Source: Kibdelosporangium persicum (lineage in GTDB: Bacteria; Actinomycetota; Actinomycetes; Mycobacteriales; Pseudonocardiaceae). Taken from it: a stretch of 64,000 nucleotides of DNA. The stretch spans positions 186,001 to 250,000 of the forward strand of contig NZ_JAAATY010000010.1 in the NCBI RefSeq assembly GCF_013280595.1, read 5' to 3'. Both the position numbers and the translations under genes were made by a program. The notes below the pieces were generated by a model. That model was given only the letters and a program-made list of their open reading frames with translations, had not been told where the DNA came from and did not search any database. Below are positions 1-12,000 of the stretch, piece by piece (the first letter of the stretch is position 1; each line of letters begins with the position of its first letter).

Positions 1-2214
1 CGCGATCCGGCGGACCCGCACCTGAGCGGCCGACAGTTCCTCGTGCAACGCGTCCAGTTCGGCCGGATCACCCGACACCACAACGGACTTCGGGCCGTTC
101 ACGGCCGCGATCGAGACCCCGGGCCGAAGCCTGGGCTCCACCTCGGCGACCGGGAGCCCGATCGACATCATCCCGCCCGCCCCGGCCAAGGTCCGGGCAA
201 TGGCCTGGGAGCGCAGCGCGACGACCCGTGCTCCGTCCTCAAGGGACAGTGCACCCGCGACGACGGCGGCGGCGATCTCGCCCTGCGAGTGTCCCACCAC
301 CGCGTTCGGCTGCACGCCGTAGGAATCCCAGAGCGCCGCGAGCGACACCATGACGGCGAACGAGACCGGCTGCACGACGTCCACCCGGTCCAGGCTCTCG
401 GCGCCGCGCACCACGTCCAGCAGCGACCAGTCCACGTACGGCTCCAGCGCCGCCGCACACTCGGCCAGCCGCCGGGCGAACACGGGCGACTCCTCGGCCA
501 GGCGTGCGCCCATCCCGACCCACTGTGATCCCTGGCCTGGGAACACCAGCGCCACCTTGCCGCCGATCAACGCGGCACGGACCGGCGCGTCGCCCTCGGC
601 GAGGTCCGCCAGCCCCGCACGCATTTGCTCGAGATCCCGGCCGACCACCACAGCTCGCCGGTCGAACGCCGCCCGGCACGTTGCGAGCGTGTACCCGACG
701 TCCACCGGGTCCTGATCCGCAACGAACGACAGCAACCGGGCGGCCTGTCCCCGCAGCGCGCCTTCGCTCGCGCCCGACAGCACCCAGGGCACGACGCTCG
801 GTTCCCGCTGCGCCGCCACGCTTTCCTCAACGGGAGGTTGCTCCAGGACCACGTGCGAGTTGGTGCCGCTGATACCGAACGACGACACGGCGGCCCGTCG
901 CGGGCCGTCGGTGTCCCATGGCACCGCGTCAGTCAGCAGCTCGACCTGCCCGGCGGTCCAGTCCACGTGTGGCGACGGCGCGTCCACGTGCAGTGTCCGC
1001 GGCAGCACGCCGTGCCGCATCGCCATCACCATCTTGATCACACCGGCGACACCGGCGGCCGCCTGGGTGTGCCCGAGGTTGGACTTGACCGATCCCAGCC
1101 ACAACGGCCGTTCCCGCTCCTTGCCGTACGTCGCCAGGAGAGCCTGTGCTTCGATCGGATCGCCGAGAGTCGTACCGGTGCCGTGCGCCTCCACGGCGTC
1201 CACATCGGACGGTTTGAGCCGGGCGTCGGCCAGCGCTGCCCGGATCACCCGCTGTTGCGACGGGCCGTTCGGGGCGGTGAGCCCGCTGGAGGCGCCGTCC
1301 TGGTTCACCGCGGTTCCCCGCACGACGCCGAGCACCCGGTGCCCGTTGCGCCGTGCGTCGGAAAGCCGTTCCAGGAGCAGAATCCCGGCGCCTTCGCCCC
1401 ACGCGGTGCCGTCCGCGGCGGCCGCGAAGGCCTTGCACCGGGCGTCGGCCGCCAGCCCGCGCTGCAAGCTGAAGTCGATGAACGTTTCCGGTGTGGACAT
1501 CACCGTCACACCACCGGCCAACGCCAGCGAACACTCCCCCGACCGCAACGACCGCACCGCCCAGTGCAACGCCACCAACGACGACGAACACGCCGTATCC
1601 ACAGTGACCGCAGGGCCTTCGAGGCCGAGCGTGTAGGCGATCCGGCCGGACAGGACGCTTCCCGCAACGCCGTTGCCGATGAATCCGGCGACCTCCTCGG
1701 GAATATCGCGCATCCACGAGCCGTAGTCGTGGTACATGACACCGGCGAACACCCCGGTGGCCGTGCCGCGCAACGAGCCCGGATCGACACCGGCCCGTTC
1801 GAACGCCTCCCAGCACACCTCCAGCAGCAGCCGCTGCTGCGGGTCCATCGCCACGGCCTCACGCGGCGAGATGCCGAAGAACGCCGGATCGAAGTCCGCC
1901 GCGTCGTGCAGGAAGCCGCCCTCGCGCACGTACGACTTGCCGGCCTTGCCCGGCTCCGGGTCGTACAAGCCGTCGACGTCCCAGCCGCGATCGGCCGGGA
2001 AGCCGGTGATCCCGTCCGCGCCTTCGGACACCAGCCGCCACAGGTCCTCGGGCGAGGTCACCCCACCCGGGTACCGGCAGGCCATGCCCACGATGGCGAT
2101 CGGAGCCCGCTCCCGTTCCTCGGCCTCGCTCAGCCTGCGCTTGGCCTCGCGCAGGTCGGCGGTGGCGCGCTTGAGGTAGCTGAGCAGTTTTTGGTCGTTC
2201 TCTTCGCCTGCCAC
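1..2214 (-). CDS. Type I modular PKS, N-terminal part (docking-KS-AT...), truncated by window edge
   Basis: The reading frame is open from a GTG at 2214 to the left edge (738 codons). It opens with a coiled-coil docking segment (residues 1-35, [16 protein letters not shown]), so it receives a chain from another PKS protein and is not a loading module. A ketosynthase follows at about 36-460, with the TACSSS active-site motif near residue 205. The acyltransferase begins near 545 and shows RVDVVQ and GHSQGE (about 643), both typical of methylmalonyl-specific ATs; the diagnostic YASH/HAFH segment lies beyond the edge. The gene starts about 50 nt downstream of a TAGGGG-type promoter and is divergent from the type II thioesterase. 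The number of modules and the reductive domains cannot be seen. Confidence 0.95.
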   Translation of the reverse strand, partial: MAGEENDQKLLSYLKRATADLREAKRRLSEAEERERAPIAIVGMACRYPGGVTSPEDLWRLVSEGADGITGFPADRGWDVDGLYDPEPGKAGKSYVREGGFLHDAADFDPAFFGISPREAVAMDPQQRLLLEVCWEAFERAGVDPGSLRGTATGVFAGVMYHDYGSWMRDIPEEVAGFIGNGVAGSVLSGRIAYTLGLEGPAVTVDTACSSSLVALHWAVRSLRSGECSLALAGGVTVMSTPETFIDFSLQRGLAADARCKAFAAAADGTAWGEGAGILLLERLSDARRNGHRVLGVVRGTAVNQDGASSGLTAPNGPSQQRVIRAALADARLKPSDVDAVEAHGTGTTLGDPIEAQALLATYGKERERPLWLGSVKSNLGHTQAAAGVAGVIKMVMAMRHGVLPRTLHVDAPSPHVDWTAGQVELLTDAVPWDTDGPRRAAVSSFGISGTNSHVVLEQPPVEESVAAQREPSVVPWVLSGASEGALRGQAARLLSFVADQDPVDVGYTLATCRAAFDRRAVVVGRDLEQMRAGLADLAEGDAPVRAALIGGKVALVFPGQGSQWVGMGARLAEESPVFARRLAECAAALEPYVDWSLLDVVRGAESLDRVDVVQPVSFAVMVSLAALWDSYGVQPNAVVGHSQGEIAAAVVAGALSLEDGARVVALRSQAIARTLAGAGGMMSIGLPVAEVEPRLRPGVSIAAVNGPKSVVVSGDPAELDALHEELSAAQVRVRRIA

Positions 2215-2270
2215 AATAGAATTCCTCAACGGCTCGCCCCGGCCTTCTGCAACACCCAATTCGTTCGCAA

Positions 2271-2305
2271 ACGGTACCCACGCCGTTTTGACCATGGCAC
2301 CCCTA
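2271..2305 (-). promoter_or_regulatory. TAGGGG-type promoter for the PKS gene at 2214
   Basis: Read on the minus strand: TAGGGG (2305-2300), -35 hexamer TGCCAT (2299-2294), a 17 bp spacer, then -10 TACCGT (2276-2271). The predicted transcript start is near 2264, about 50 nt before the GTG start. The architecture is shared with eight other promoters in this window. This is inferred from sequence only. Confidence 0.7.
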
Positions 2306-2338
2306 GCGTGCCGCGGTCAGCGGGGATTCCAGGCCAGG

Positions 2339-2373
2339 TAGGGGTTGCGTGCGGCGAGGGGCGCTGGCACGTT
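2339..2373 (+). promoter_or_regulatory. TAGGGG-type promoter for the type II thioesterase
   Basis: TAGGGG (2339-2344) abuts -35 TTGCGT (2345-2350). A 17 bp spacer leads to -10 CACGTT (2368-2373), ending in the block CTGGCACGTTC that recurs at 42965 and, with one change, at 47264. It lies back to back with the PKS promoter at 2271-2305. Confidence 0.65.
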
Positions 2374-2421
2374 CACCGTAGAATTCGCAACAGTCGTGTG
2401 CGCGAGAATGAGGGCTCCAGA

Positions 2422-3213
2422 ATGAGCGGTGCGGAAAACATGACACTGGCACCCGGCGAAACAAGCGCATGGATTCGACGCTTTCACCCGGCACCGGAGG
2501 CCCGCACGCGGCTGGTGTGCCTGCCGCACGCCGGCGGCTCCGCACCGTATTTCTTTCCGGTGTCCAGGGCACTGGCGCCGGACATCGACGTACTGGCCGT
2601 CCAGTACCCGGGGCGGCAGGACCGGCGTGCGGAGAAGTGCATCGACAACATCGCCGAACTGGCCGACCACGTGGCGGGTCAGCTCACGGCGTGGGCCGAC
2701 AAGCCGCTGACTCTCTTCGGGCACAGCATGGGCGCGACGCTGGCGTTCGAGGTGGCCCGGCGGCTCGGCCCGGAGATGACGGTGCTCGGCGTGATCGCGT
2801 CCGGCCGATGTGCGCCGTCCAGCACGCGCTTCGACAACGTGCACAACCTCGACGACACCCGCCTCCTGGGCGAGTTACGGCTGTTGAGCGGCACTGACGC
2901 CCAGATCCTCGGTGACGAGGAGATCGTGCGGATGGTCCTGCCTGCGATCCGTGCCGACTACACCGCCGCGGAGACCTACCGGTGCGACCCCGGCGTCCGC
3001 ATCCCCTACCCGATCCTGACCATGATCGGCGACGACGATCCACGCGCCTCTCTCGACGAGGCCAGGGCGTGGGCCGGGCACACCGAGGCGGAGTTCGGCA
3101 TGCGGATCTTCCCCGGCGGCCACTTCTACCTGAACGACCACGCGGACGCCGTGATCACCACCGTCGCCGGGCAGATCGGCACCTGGTCGGCCGCTGTCTC
3201 CCCGGTGCGCTGA
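2422..3213 (+). CDS. Type II (editing) thioesterase, alpha/beta hydrolase
   Basis: The protein has 263 residues, the usual size for discrete thioesterases that hydrolyse misprimed or stalled acyl groups from PKS carrier domains. It shows VCLPHAGGSAPYFFP near the N-terminus, the nucleophile elbow GHSMG (about residue 95), and the catalytic His in FPGGHFYL near the C-terminus. The ATG at 2422 was chosen because GAGGG precedes it at good spacing and the upstream part of the open frame has no domain match. It is a single gene under its own TAGGGG-type promoter, divergent from a PKS gene, which fits a housekeeping role for this assembly line rather than macrocycle release; release is assigned to the TE fused to the PKS at 31483. 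Confidence 0.93.
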   Translation: MSGAENMTLAPGETSAWIRRFHPAPEARTRLVCLPHAGGSAPYFFPVSRALAPDIDVLAVQYPGRQDRRAEKCIDNIAELADHVAGQLTAWADKPLTLFGHSMGATLAFEVARRLGPEMTVLGVIASGRCAPSSTRFDNVHNLDDTRLLGELRLLSGTDAQILGDEEIVRMVLPAIRADYTAAETYRCDPGVRIPYPILTMIGDDDPRASLDEARAWAGHTEAEFGMRIFPGGHFYLNDHADAVITTVAGQIGTWSAAVSPVR

Positions 3214-3229
3214 ATCGCCAGAGCCTGCC

Positions 3230-3265
3230 GAGACGCCCGGCCGGGGTATCCCAGCCGGGCGTCTC
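3230..3265 (+). terminator. Terminator hairpin after the thioesterase gene
   Basis: A perfect 12 bp stem GAGACGCCCGGC / GCCGGGCGTCTC encloses a 12 nt loop, 17 nt after the stop codon of the thioesterase gene. Confidence 0.75.
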
Positions 3266-3355
3266 TCGTTCATCCGTTCATCCCAGGGTGTTTCACCTGC
3301 GTGGACGGCGCATGAACCACCTGCCGCCAGCAGAACGCCACCACCGGTGAGGATG

Positions 3356-3400
3356 CCCCTTTCCGCCCCGGCGAGGGGGGTTTCCGTGGGCGGAAAGGGG
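3356..3400 (-). terminator. Terminator hairpin after the ABC exporter operon
   Basis: A perfect 13 bp stem CCCCTTTCCGCCC / GGGCGGAAAGGGG with a 19 nt loop lies just past the stop of the minus-strand permease gene. With the hairpin at 3230-3265 it separates the convergent units. Confidence 0.7.
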
Positions 3401-3419
3401 CTGGGAAGGTGGTTCGTGG

Positions 3420-4217
3420 CTACCCGCGGGTGCGCCGGTTGAAAACGCGGACCGTCAGCAGCGCGGTCAGCACCAGGATCGGCACCCACCAGACGAGGGC
3501 CATCCAGGCGTTGTCGCCCAGCGGCGTGCCGATCAGCAACGACCGGATCGCGTTCACCACCGGCGTGAACGGCTGGTAGTCGACAAATGCCCGCAGCACT
3601 GACGGCATGCTCTCCGACGGCACGAGCGCGCTGCTCGCGTACGGGAGGAACACCAGGATCATCGCGTAGCCGCTCGCGGCCTCGACGCCGCCCGCGACCA
3701 CGCCGAGCAGGGTGGCGAGCCACGAGATCGCGGCCATGAACAGCACCAGCAGTCCGGCCGCCGCGAGCCATTCGCCGATGCCCGCCGTGGGCCTGAAGCC
3801 GACCACCATGCCGAGCCCGACCACCAGGATCACCGAGAGGACGTTGCGCAGCACCGAGGACACCACGTGCCCGACCAGCACCGAGAAGCCGAACATCGGC
3901 ATGGAACGGAACCGTTCCACGATGCCGTTCTGCAGGTCGTTGGCCACGCCCACGGCCGTGGCCGTCGCGCTGAACGCCACGCTGAGCACGACGACGCCGG
4001 CGATCACGTAGTTGACGTAACTCGGCCCGCCGGTGTTGATGGCGCCGCCGAACAGGTACCGGAACAGCAGCAACAGCATGATCGGCAGGGCGATCGCCTG
4101 GATGATCTCGTCGACGTTCCTGGTGAGGTGCCGCATGCTCCGGCGGATGAGCACTCGGCAGTCAGCGAGGGCGTGGCCGAACGAGGAGCGCTCCTGCGCC
4201 GCGATGGCCTGGGTCAT
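3420..4217 (-). CDS. ABC-2 type exporter, membrane (permease) subunit, DrrB-like
   Basis: The protein has 265 residues: a short cytoplasmic N-terminus followed by about six hydrophobic segments (first [19 protein letters not shown], then [18 protein letters not shown], and a C-terminal [17 protein letters not shown]). This is the ABC-2 permease fold of DrrB-type drug exporters. Its ATG overlaps the stop of the ATPase gene (ATGA), so the two are translationally coupled and form one exporter. The probable job is export of, and self-resistance to, the glycosylated polyketide; the substrate is an inference from location. The unit lacks the TAGGGG-type promoter of the biosynthetic operons and is more likely controlled by the divergent TetR protein. 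Confidence 0.9.
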   Translation of the reverse strand: MTQAIAAQERSSFGHALADCRVLIRRSMRHLTRNVDEIIQAIALPIMLLLLFRYLFGGAINTGGPSYVNYVIAGVVVLSVAFSATATAVGVANDLQNGIVERFRSMPMFGFSVLVGHVVSSVLRNVLSVILVVGLGMVVGFRPTAGIGEWLAAAGLLVLFMAAISWLATLLGVVAGGVEAASGYAMILVFLPYASSALVPSESMPSVLRAFVDYQPFTPVVNAIRSLLIGTPLGDNAWMALVWWVPILVLTALLTVRVFNRRTRG

Positions 4218-5143
4218 TTCACAGCTCCCGGGGACTTGCTGGTCAGGGTGCGGAACACGTCGTCGAGGGTCGGCTGGTGCAGGGCGATCTGCCGAACCTC
4301 CAGCCCGGCCTCGGCCATCTGGTTCAGCAGGTGCCGGACGTCACCGGCGCTGTGCACGGGCACGCTGATGGTCTGCTGGTCGACCCGCTCGCCGCCGGAC
4401 AGCGCCTGCGCCTTCTGGATGTCGACCGGGTCGACGGTGAGTTCGGCGCGCTCGGCGCCGACCTGGCGCTTGAGCTCGCTCGCGGTGCCCTCGGCGACCA
4501 CCCGGCCCTGGTCGATCACGGCGATCCGGTTCGCGAGCTGGTCCGCCTCTTCGAGGTACTGGGTGGTCAGCAGGACCGTGGTGCCCGCCGCCATCAGCGA
4601 GCGGATGGTCTCCCACATCGCGATCCGGGCCGTGGGGTCCAGGCCGGTGGTCGGCTCGTCGAGGAACAGCACCGGCGGCCGGTTGATCAGGCTGACCGCG
4701 AGGTCCAGCCGGCGCCGCATGCCGCCCGAGTACGTCTTCGCCGGCCGGTCCGCGGCCTTGACCAGGTCGAACTGGTCAAGCAGCTCAGCGGCCCGCTGTT
4801 CGGCCCCGGCCCGGCTGATGCGGAACAGCTGGCCCATCATCACCAGGTTCTCCCGCCCGGTGAGCAGTTCGTCCACCGCGGTGTCCTGGCCGGTCAGCCC
4901 GATGATCCCGCGCACCGCCCGGGCCTGGGTCGTGACGTCGCGGCCCTCGATGGTGGCCGTGCCGCCGTCCGCCTTCAGCAGCGTGCTCAGAATGCGGACA
5001 GTCGTGGTCTTGCCCGCGCCGTTGGGCCCCAACAGTCCCAGCATGGTGCCGCGTTCGACCCGGAGGTCGATCGATTCCAGGACCGTCACGCTACCGAACG
5101 ACTTACGCAGTCCTCTTGCCTCGATCGCGTAACTGCTCACCAC
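4214..5143 (-). CDS. ABC exporter ATP-binding subunit, DrrA-like
   Basis: The protein has 309 residues. Walker A is [10 protein letters not shown] (about 40-49), the signature is [12 protein letters not shown], Walker B is [13 protein letters not shown], and the H-loop region reads [12 protein letters not shown]. The C-terminal extension ([13 protein letters not shown]... [12 protein letters not shown]) is the small domain typical of DrrA-type ATPases. It powers the permease encoded immediately downstream. The start at 5143 ([11 protein letters not shown]) places the first beta strand at the usual distance from Walker A; no alternative is clearly better. The gene is divergent from tetR across 101 bp. 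Confidence 0.93.
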   Translation of the reverse strand: MVSSYAIEARGLRKSFGSVTVLESIDLRVERGTMLGLLGPNGAGKTTTVRILSTLLKADGGTATIEGRDVTTQARAVRGIIGLTGQDTAVDELLTGRENLVMMGQLFRISRAGAEQRAAELLDQFDLVKAADRPAKTYSGGMRRRLDLAVSLINRPPVLFLDEPTTGLDPTARIAMWETIRSLMAAGTTVLLTTQYLEEADQLANRIAVIDQGRVVAEGTASELKRQVGAERAELTVDPVDIQKAQALSGGERVDQQTISVPVHSAGDVRHLLNQMAEAGLEVRQIALHQPTLDDVFRTLTSKSPGAVK

Positions 5144-5166
5144 CCGGTCACACCTCCCGTACCAAG

Positions 5167-5208
5167 AACTGTTTATGGCCTATACTCACGTTTAAGTGAT
5201 ACACAGTT
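5167..5208. promoter_or_regulatory. Probable TetR operator between exporter and tetR
   Basis: The short divergent region contains nested inverted repeats: outer arms AACTGT (5167-5172) and ACAGTT (5203-5208), and an inner imperfect pair TATACTCAC / TAAGTGATA (5181-5201). It is AT-rich relative to its surroundings. Its position suits repression of both directions by the TetR-family protein. Binding is inferred. Confidence 0.55.
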
Positions 5209-5244
5209 GCTGAGAGGATGTCAACCGGCGAGCAACGGAGAACC

Positions 5245-6009
5245 ATGCCAGCGGAGCGAAACGGCAGGGCCGGCCAGGTGACCAGCATGGAATTGCTGTG
5301 GGGTGACCGGGCCCAGCCGAGTAGGGGTCCCCGGCCGGGCCTCTCGGTGGAGAAAATCGCCACCACGGCCATCGAGATCGCCGACGAGGAAGGCCTCGAC
5401 GCGCTGTCCATGCAGCGCATCGCCAGCAAACTGGACTACTCGGCGATGTCGCTGTACCGGTACATCCCGGGCAAGGACCAGCTGATCGACGTCATCTACG
5501 ACACCGCGCTGGGCCAGCCGCCCGCCGACCTCGGCGAGGACTGGCGGTCAGGCGTCAGCGCGTGGGTGCGCGGCATGTTGTCGGTGTACGCGCAACACCC
5601 CTGGCTGCTGCGGATCAGCGTGAGCAACCCCCCGCTCGGCCCCAACCAGCTGACCTGGTTCAACTCGCTGCTCGAACTGGTCTCCGACATCGGCCTGGCC
5701 GAGGACGAGATGGTCCACCTGGTCATGTTCGCCACGTGCGCGGTCCGCGACCTGGCCAGGGTGTCCACCGAGCTCGCCCAGGGCCAGCAGCGCAGCGGCG
5801 GCTCGGTGGAGGAGATGGGTGAGGGGTACGCGCTGGCGATGAAGCGGTTCGTCGACGACACGCGGTTCCACGCCCTCGCGAAGGTGGTGTCGGCCGGCAC
5901 TTTCGAGCCGAGCGACACCCCCTACAACGAGATCATGCCCAGTCTGGATTTCGGGCTGCAGCGCCTGCTGGACGGCGTGGAGAGCTACGTCAACTCCCGC
6001 AAGGGCTGA
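5245..6009 (+). CDS. TetR-family transcriptional repressor of the exporter
   Basis: The N-terminal helix-turn-helix reads SMQRIASKLDYSAMSLYRYIPGKDQLIDVIYD, preceded by LSVEKIATTAIEIADEEGLDALS. The C-terminal ligand-binding domain is variable, as usual. Three in-frame ATGs are possible. 5218 has its purine tract directly against the start codon, 5245 has GGAG four bases upstream, and 5287 (MELLWGDRA) has AGGTG and would resemble the start of many relatives. I chose 5245 with low certainty. By analogy with divergent tetR/exporter pairs it should release the operator when it binds the cluster product or an intermediate. Confidence 0.88.
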   Translation: MPAERNGRAGQVTSMELLWGDRAQPSRGPRPGLSVEKIATTAIEIADEEGLDALSMQRIASKLDYSAMSLYRYIPGKDQLIDVIYDTALGQPPADLGEDWRSGVSAWVRGMLSVYAQHPWLLRISVSNPPLGPNQLTWFNSLLELVSDIGLAEDEMVHLVMFATCAVRDLARVSTELAQGQQRSGGSVEEMGEGYALAMKRFVDDTRFHALAKVVSAGTFEPSDTPYNEIMPSLDFGLQRLLDGVESYVNSRKG

Positions 6010-6018
6010 TCCGATCGG

Positions 6019-9000
6019 TCAGTCCACAGCCTCCACGCCACCCAGCGCCATGCTGATCAGCGCCTCGCTGTCCATCGCGTCGATCGACTCCTGGTCCCCG
6101 CCGGCGTCGGCCGTTGCCTGCTCGGCCCGCACGCCGGCGAGTTCGAGCAGGCTGTCCAGCAACCCGGCGTCCCGCAACCGGGACACCGGAATCGACGCCA
6201 GGATCTCACGCAGATCGTCCTCGGTCACCGCCTCAGCCGTCTCCTCCGCCGGGATGAGCTCCGTGCCCAGGTGCTCGGCCAGGACGCGCGGGCTGGGATA
6301 GTCGTAGATCATCCCGGCGGGCAGCTTCAGGCCCGTGACGAGCGTGAGCTTGTTGCGGAAGCCCATCGCGGACAGCGAGTCGAAGCCCACCTCGTTGAAC
6401 GGCCGGTCGGGGTCGATCTCCCCGGCGCCGGAGTAGCCCAGGATGCCGGCCGCGTGTGTCCGGACCAGGTCCAGCAGCGTGGGCATCCGCTTGTGCGGCG
6501 GCATCTCGGCCAGCCGCTCCCGCAGCGAACGACCCTCCACCGGGGCGTCCTGCGCCGCGCGCCGGGACCGCACGAGACCGCGGAACAAGGCGGGCAGTTC
6601 GTCGGCCGCCTGGTCCGCCCACGCTCGGGTGTCCACTCGGATCGGCAACAGCAGCGCCTCACCGAGCGCGGTGGCCGAGTCGAGCAGCGCCAGCCCTTCC
6701 TTTGTGGACAGAGCGCCGATGCCGGTGCTCGACAGCCGCGACGTGTCGGCCTTGCCCGCCATGCCGTCCTCGCCGGTGTCCCACAGGCCCCACGCCAACG
6801 ACGTTCCAGCCAGCCCGGCTGCCCTGCGCCGGGCGGCCAACGCGTCGAGGAACGCATTGGCAGCCGCGTAACTGCCCTGTCCGGGGGCACCGAGCACACC
6901 GGCGGCCGAGGAGAACAGCACGAACGCCGAAAGCCCTTCGGTCAGCTCGTGCAGGTTCAGCGCGGCGTCCACCTTCGGGCGTAGCACCGCGTCCACACGG
7001 TCCGGGGTGAGTGACGTGATCACCCCGTCGTCGAGTACACCGGCCGTGTGCACTACAGCGGTGACGGGATGCTCGGCGAGCATCGCGGCCACGGCGTCAC
7101 GGTCGGCGACGTCGCACGCGACGAGCGCCACCTGCGCACCGAGCCCGGTCAGTTCCTCTCGCAACTCGACGGCGCCGGGCGCGTCCGGGCCACGGCGGCT
7201 GGCGAGGACCAGGTTGCGGACGCCGTGCTCACCAGCCAGGTGCCGGGCGACCGCACTGCCAAGTGCACCGCTCGCGCCCGTGATCAGCACAGTGCCTTCG
7301 GAATCCCACGGTTGGCCCGTACCGGCGGCGACCCGGACCATGCGCGGCACGCGGACCATGCCGCGGCGAAGCGCCGACTGCGGCTCACCGGTGGCCACGG
7401 CGGTGGGCAGCATCCGGATCGACACGTCGATCATGCCTTCGTCGGCGTCCAGGTCCACCAGCACGATCCGGTCCGGGTGCTCGGCCTGGGCCGACCGCAC
7501 CAGCCCGGACACCGCGGCACCGGCCAGGTCGCCGGGGTTCTCGTCGTCACACGCCACCGCTCCCCTGGTCACCACGACGAGCCTGCCGCCGGGCCGGGCC
7601 AGGAAGTCCTGCATCACACCGAGAACCCGGTGGACCTCGCTGTGGACATCGCTGTGGGCATCGCCGCCGCAGGGCACGAGCAGCACACCGGTTTCCGGTA
7701 TGCCGGTGACGATCGGGGCGCCGAGCGCGCCGGCCAGGCCCCAGCGGTCCGGCCCGAGCAGGCTCCAGCCGGTCACGTCGGTCACTTCGTCCACTACGGA
7801 CCGCTGCCAGTCCACACCGAACAACGTGTCCGCGGCGGGCGGTGCGGCGGCTGGCCGGGCCTGGGCCGTCGACATCGGCCGCAGCAGCAGCGACCCGATC
7901 GACAGCACTGGCTGGCCGGTGGTGTCGGCGATGTCCAGGGACACCGTGCCGGTCCCGGCTGGCCGGACGTGCACCCGCAGGTTGCCGGTGCCGACCGCGT
8001 GCAGGCCCACCCGTTCGAACGAGAACGGCAGAACCGGCTCGTCACCGGCGGAGCCGCCACAGCCGATCGCGTGCAGCGCGGCGTCCAGCACCGCCGGATG
8101 GATGCCGTACTTGTCCACTTCGGACTGTACGGTGGCCGGGACGGCCACCTCGGCGAAGGTCTCGTCTCCGCGCTTCCACGCGGCGCGCAGCCCCTGGAAA
8201 GCCGGGCCGTACCCCAGTCCCTGCTCGGTGAGGCCGGCGTACATGCCGTCCAGCGGCACCTGCTCGGCACGCTCCGGCGGCCACTCGGTCAGGTCGAACG
8301 ACGCCCGCCCGCCATCCGGTGCCAGCACGCCGGTGGCGTGCCGGGTCCACGGCACGTGTTCACCGGCATCCTCGGTCCGTGAGTGCACGCTGAACCGGCG
8401 GCTGCCGGTCTCGTCCGGCGCGCTCACAGCGAACTGGACACGCACACCGGCACGGTCCGGCACCACCAAGGGCGCCTCGATGGTCAGTTCCGCCACCAGC
8501 CCGCAGCCGACCTCGTCCCCGGCACGGACCGCCATCTCCACCAGACCGGTGCCAGGGAACAGGATCGCGCGGCCGACCACGTGATCGGCGAGCCACGGGT
8601 GGGTGCCGACCGAGAGACGGCCGGTGAACAGCAGGCCGTCGGCGTCGGCGAGGTCGATCGCCGACCCCAGCAGCGGGTGTTCTTCGGGGCCAAGGCCACC
8701 GGCGACGGTCTCCAGCCAGTACCGCTGGCGTTGGAACGGGTACGTCGGCAATTCGACCAGGCGCCGCTCGCCGAACACGGCCTTCCAGTCCACGCTGACA
8801 CCGTCGCAGTGCAGGCGGCCGAGTGCGGTCAGCACCGAGTCCGGCTCGGCGTGGTCCTTGCGCAGCACCGGCGTGACCACCACGTCCTCCACGGCTTCGT
8901 CGGCGAGAGCGGCGAGGGTGCCGCCGGGGCCGACCTCCACGAACCTGGTCACCCCGAGGGCGTCCATCGTCTTGATGGCGTCGTGGAACCGTACCGGCTG

Positions 9001-12000
9001 ACGGACCTGCCGGACCCAGTACTCAGGCGTACAGAGGTCCTCGTCCGCGGCTCCGGTCACAGTGGACACGATCGGGATACGCGGCGGTGAGAACGTCAGT
9101 TTCCCCGCCACCCGGGCGAAGTCGTCCAGCATCGGGTCCATCGAGGACGAATGGAACGCGTGCGACACCCGCAACCGCCGGGTCCGCTCGAAGCCCTCGG
9201 CCATGGCGACGACCGCCTCCTGCGCGCCCGAGACGACCACCGAGTTCGGGCCGTTCACCGCGGCGATGTCCACCCCTGCGGTCAAGGCGGCCCGCACCCG
9301 CTCCTCGGACGCGGCGATCGCCACCATCGCGCCTCCCGCCGGCAACGCCTGCATCAGCTGGGCTCGCGCGGTGACCAGGGTGCAGGCATCGTCCAGGGAC
9401 AGCACGCCCGCCACGTGCGCGGCGGCCAGTTCGCCGATCGAGTGCCCGGCCACGAAGTCCGGCTTGATCCCCCACGACTCCAGCAACCGGTACAGCGCCA
9501 CCTCGACCGCGAACAACGCGGGCTGGGTGTGACCGGTCTGGTTCAACGCTTCGGGATCGTCGCCCCACAACACGCCGGACAGGTCAGCGTCCAAACGGGA
9601 CAGGACCTGGTCGAGGGCGGCGGCGAACACCGGGAACCGCCCGGCCAGCTCCCGGCCCATGCCCAGCCACTGGGAACCCTGGCCGGAGAACAGGAATCCG
9701 GTCCTGCCGCCCGAACGGGCCACGCCGTCCACGACGCCGGGCGCGTCCTCGCCGTCGACCAGCGCCATCAGGCCACGCAGGAACTCCGGGTACCGGCTGC
9801 CGACCACCGCCGCGCGGTACTCCAGCGCGGCCCGTGCGGTCGCCAGCGAGTAGCCGACGTCCGCGAGGTTCCGCTCGGGGTCGTCGTTCAGGTAGTTCAA
9901 CAGTTGCTCGGCCTGCGCGGCGAGCGCGGCCCGGCTGCGGCCGGAGATCAGCCAGGGCACGCTGCCGGGCTCCGCTTCCTCCGGTCGCGGTGCCACGGCA
10001 GGCGGCTCCTCGATGATCACGTGCGCGTTGGTCCCGCTGACGCCGAACGACGAGATCCCAGCCCGGCGCGGGTGGCCGTTGGCCTGCCACGGCACGGCCT
10101 CGGTCAGCAGCCGGACGTTGCCGGCCGACCAGTCCACCTCCGGCGACGGCTCGGTCACGTGCAGCGTCCTGGGCAGCTCCTCGTGCCGCATGGCCAGCAC
10201 CATCTTGATGATGCCCGCGGCACCGGCGGCGGCCTGGGTGTGACCGAGGTTCGACTTCACCGAACCGATCCACAGTGGACGGTCTGCCTGGCCGTAGGTG
10301 GCCATCAGGGCCTGTGCCTCGATCGGGTCGCCGAGCTTGGTCCCGGTGCCGTGCGCCTCGACGGCGTCCACATCGGACTCGGTCAGGCCCGCGGCGGCCA
10401 GCGCCTGGCGGATCACCCGCTGCTGGGCGGGACCGTTCGGCGCGGTCAGCCCGTTGGACATGCCGTCCTGGTTCACCGCGCTGCCCCGCACCACGGCGAG
10501 AATCGGATGCCCGGCGCGCTGTGCGTCCGACAGACGCTCGAGCACGATCAGCCCGACGCCCTCCGACCAGGAGGTGCCGTCGGCGTCGGCCGAGAACGCC
10601 TTGCACCGCCCGTCCGGCGCGAGACCGCCCTGACGGCTGAACTCGACGAAGGAGTCCGGCGCCGCCATCACCGCGACGCCGCCCGCGAGCGCCAGCGAGC
10701 AGTCGTCCTGCCGCAGTGCCTGCGCCGCGAGGTGCAGCGCCACCAACGATGACGAGCACGCCGTGTCCACGCTGACGGCAGGTCCGGCGAGCCCGAGGCT
10801 GTACGCGACCCGTCCGGTCACGATCGAGCCGGAACTGCTGGCGCCCGCGTAGTCGTGGTACTGCACACCGGCGTAGACACCGGTCTTGCTGCCCCGCAAC
10901 GACTGCGGGTCGATCCCGGCCCGCTCCAGCGCCTCCCACGCCGCCTCCAGCAGCAGCCGCTGCTGCGGGTCGATCATCGGCGCTTCCTTGGGCGCGACGC
11001 CGAAGAAGCCCGGGTCGAACTCGCCCGCGTCGTAGATGAACCCGCCTTCCCGCACGTAGCTCGTGCCGGGACGACGGCCGTCCGGGTCGAACAGCCCGTC
11101 GACGTTCCAGCCGCGGTCGGCCGGGAACTCGCCGATCGCGTCGCCTCCTTCGGCGAGCAACCGCCACAGGTCGTCGGGCGAACGGACACCGCCGGGCAAC
11201 CGGCAGGCCATCCCGACGATCGCGATCGGCTCGTCCTGACCGTTCGACCGGACCGTGACGGGTGCCGGCCCACGCGATCCGGACAGTTCCTCCTCCAGGT
11301 GACCGGCGAGCGCGTCCGGCGTCGGGTAGTCGAAGATCAACGTGGCCGGCAGCCGCAGCCCGGTCGCGGTGTTCAGGCCGTTGCGCAGCTCGATCGCGGT
11401 CAGCGAGTCGAAGCCGAGCTGGTGGAACTCCAGGGACGGATCGATGTCGGCCGCCGACTCGTGCGCGAGCACCGTGGCCGTGTGCGCGCGGACCAGGTCC
11501 AGCACGGCCGCACGGCGGTCGTCGGCGGGCATCTGGGCGAGCAGGTCGCTGAAGGACGACGAGGTCCGTTCGGCCCCACTGGCCGCGACCCGGCGCGATC
11601 CGCCGCCGACCAGGCTCTGCAACGCCTTCGCACCGGACGTCCGCAACGCGCCGAAGTCGAGTTTGACCGTCACGGCCGTGGGGTCGTCCGTACCGAGCGC
11701 GGCGTCGAACAGTGCGAGCCCGTCCGCCGGGGACAACGGGAGCATTCCGCTGCCCGCGTGCCTGGCCGTCTCCCCCATCCCGCCGACTTCGCTCCACAGG
11801 CCCCACGCCAGCGACAACGCGGGCTGCCCAGCGGCCCGGCGGTGAGTGGCGAGGGCGTCCAGGAAGGCGTTCGCCGCGGCGTAGTTGGCTTGCCCCGGCG
11901 CGCCGAGCACGCCGGAAACCGAGGAGTACAGCACAAAAGCCGAGAGCCCGTCAGTCAGCTCGTGCAGGTTGAGCGCGCCGTCGACCTTCGGCCGCAGCAC

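Noticed and set aside
625-2421. A long plus-strand open frame running into the thioesterase gene
   Set aside because: It is the antisense shadow of the PKS gene at 1..2214, without domain or codon-position support; the thioesterase begins at 2422.
5320-5330. TAGGGGT inside the tetR coding region
   Set aside because: There is no -10 at the required spacing and it lies within coding sequence, so it was treated as chance.
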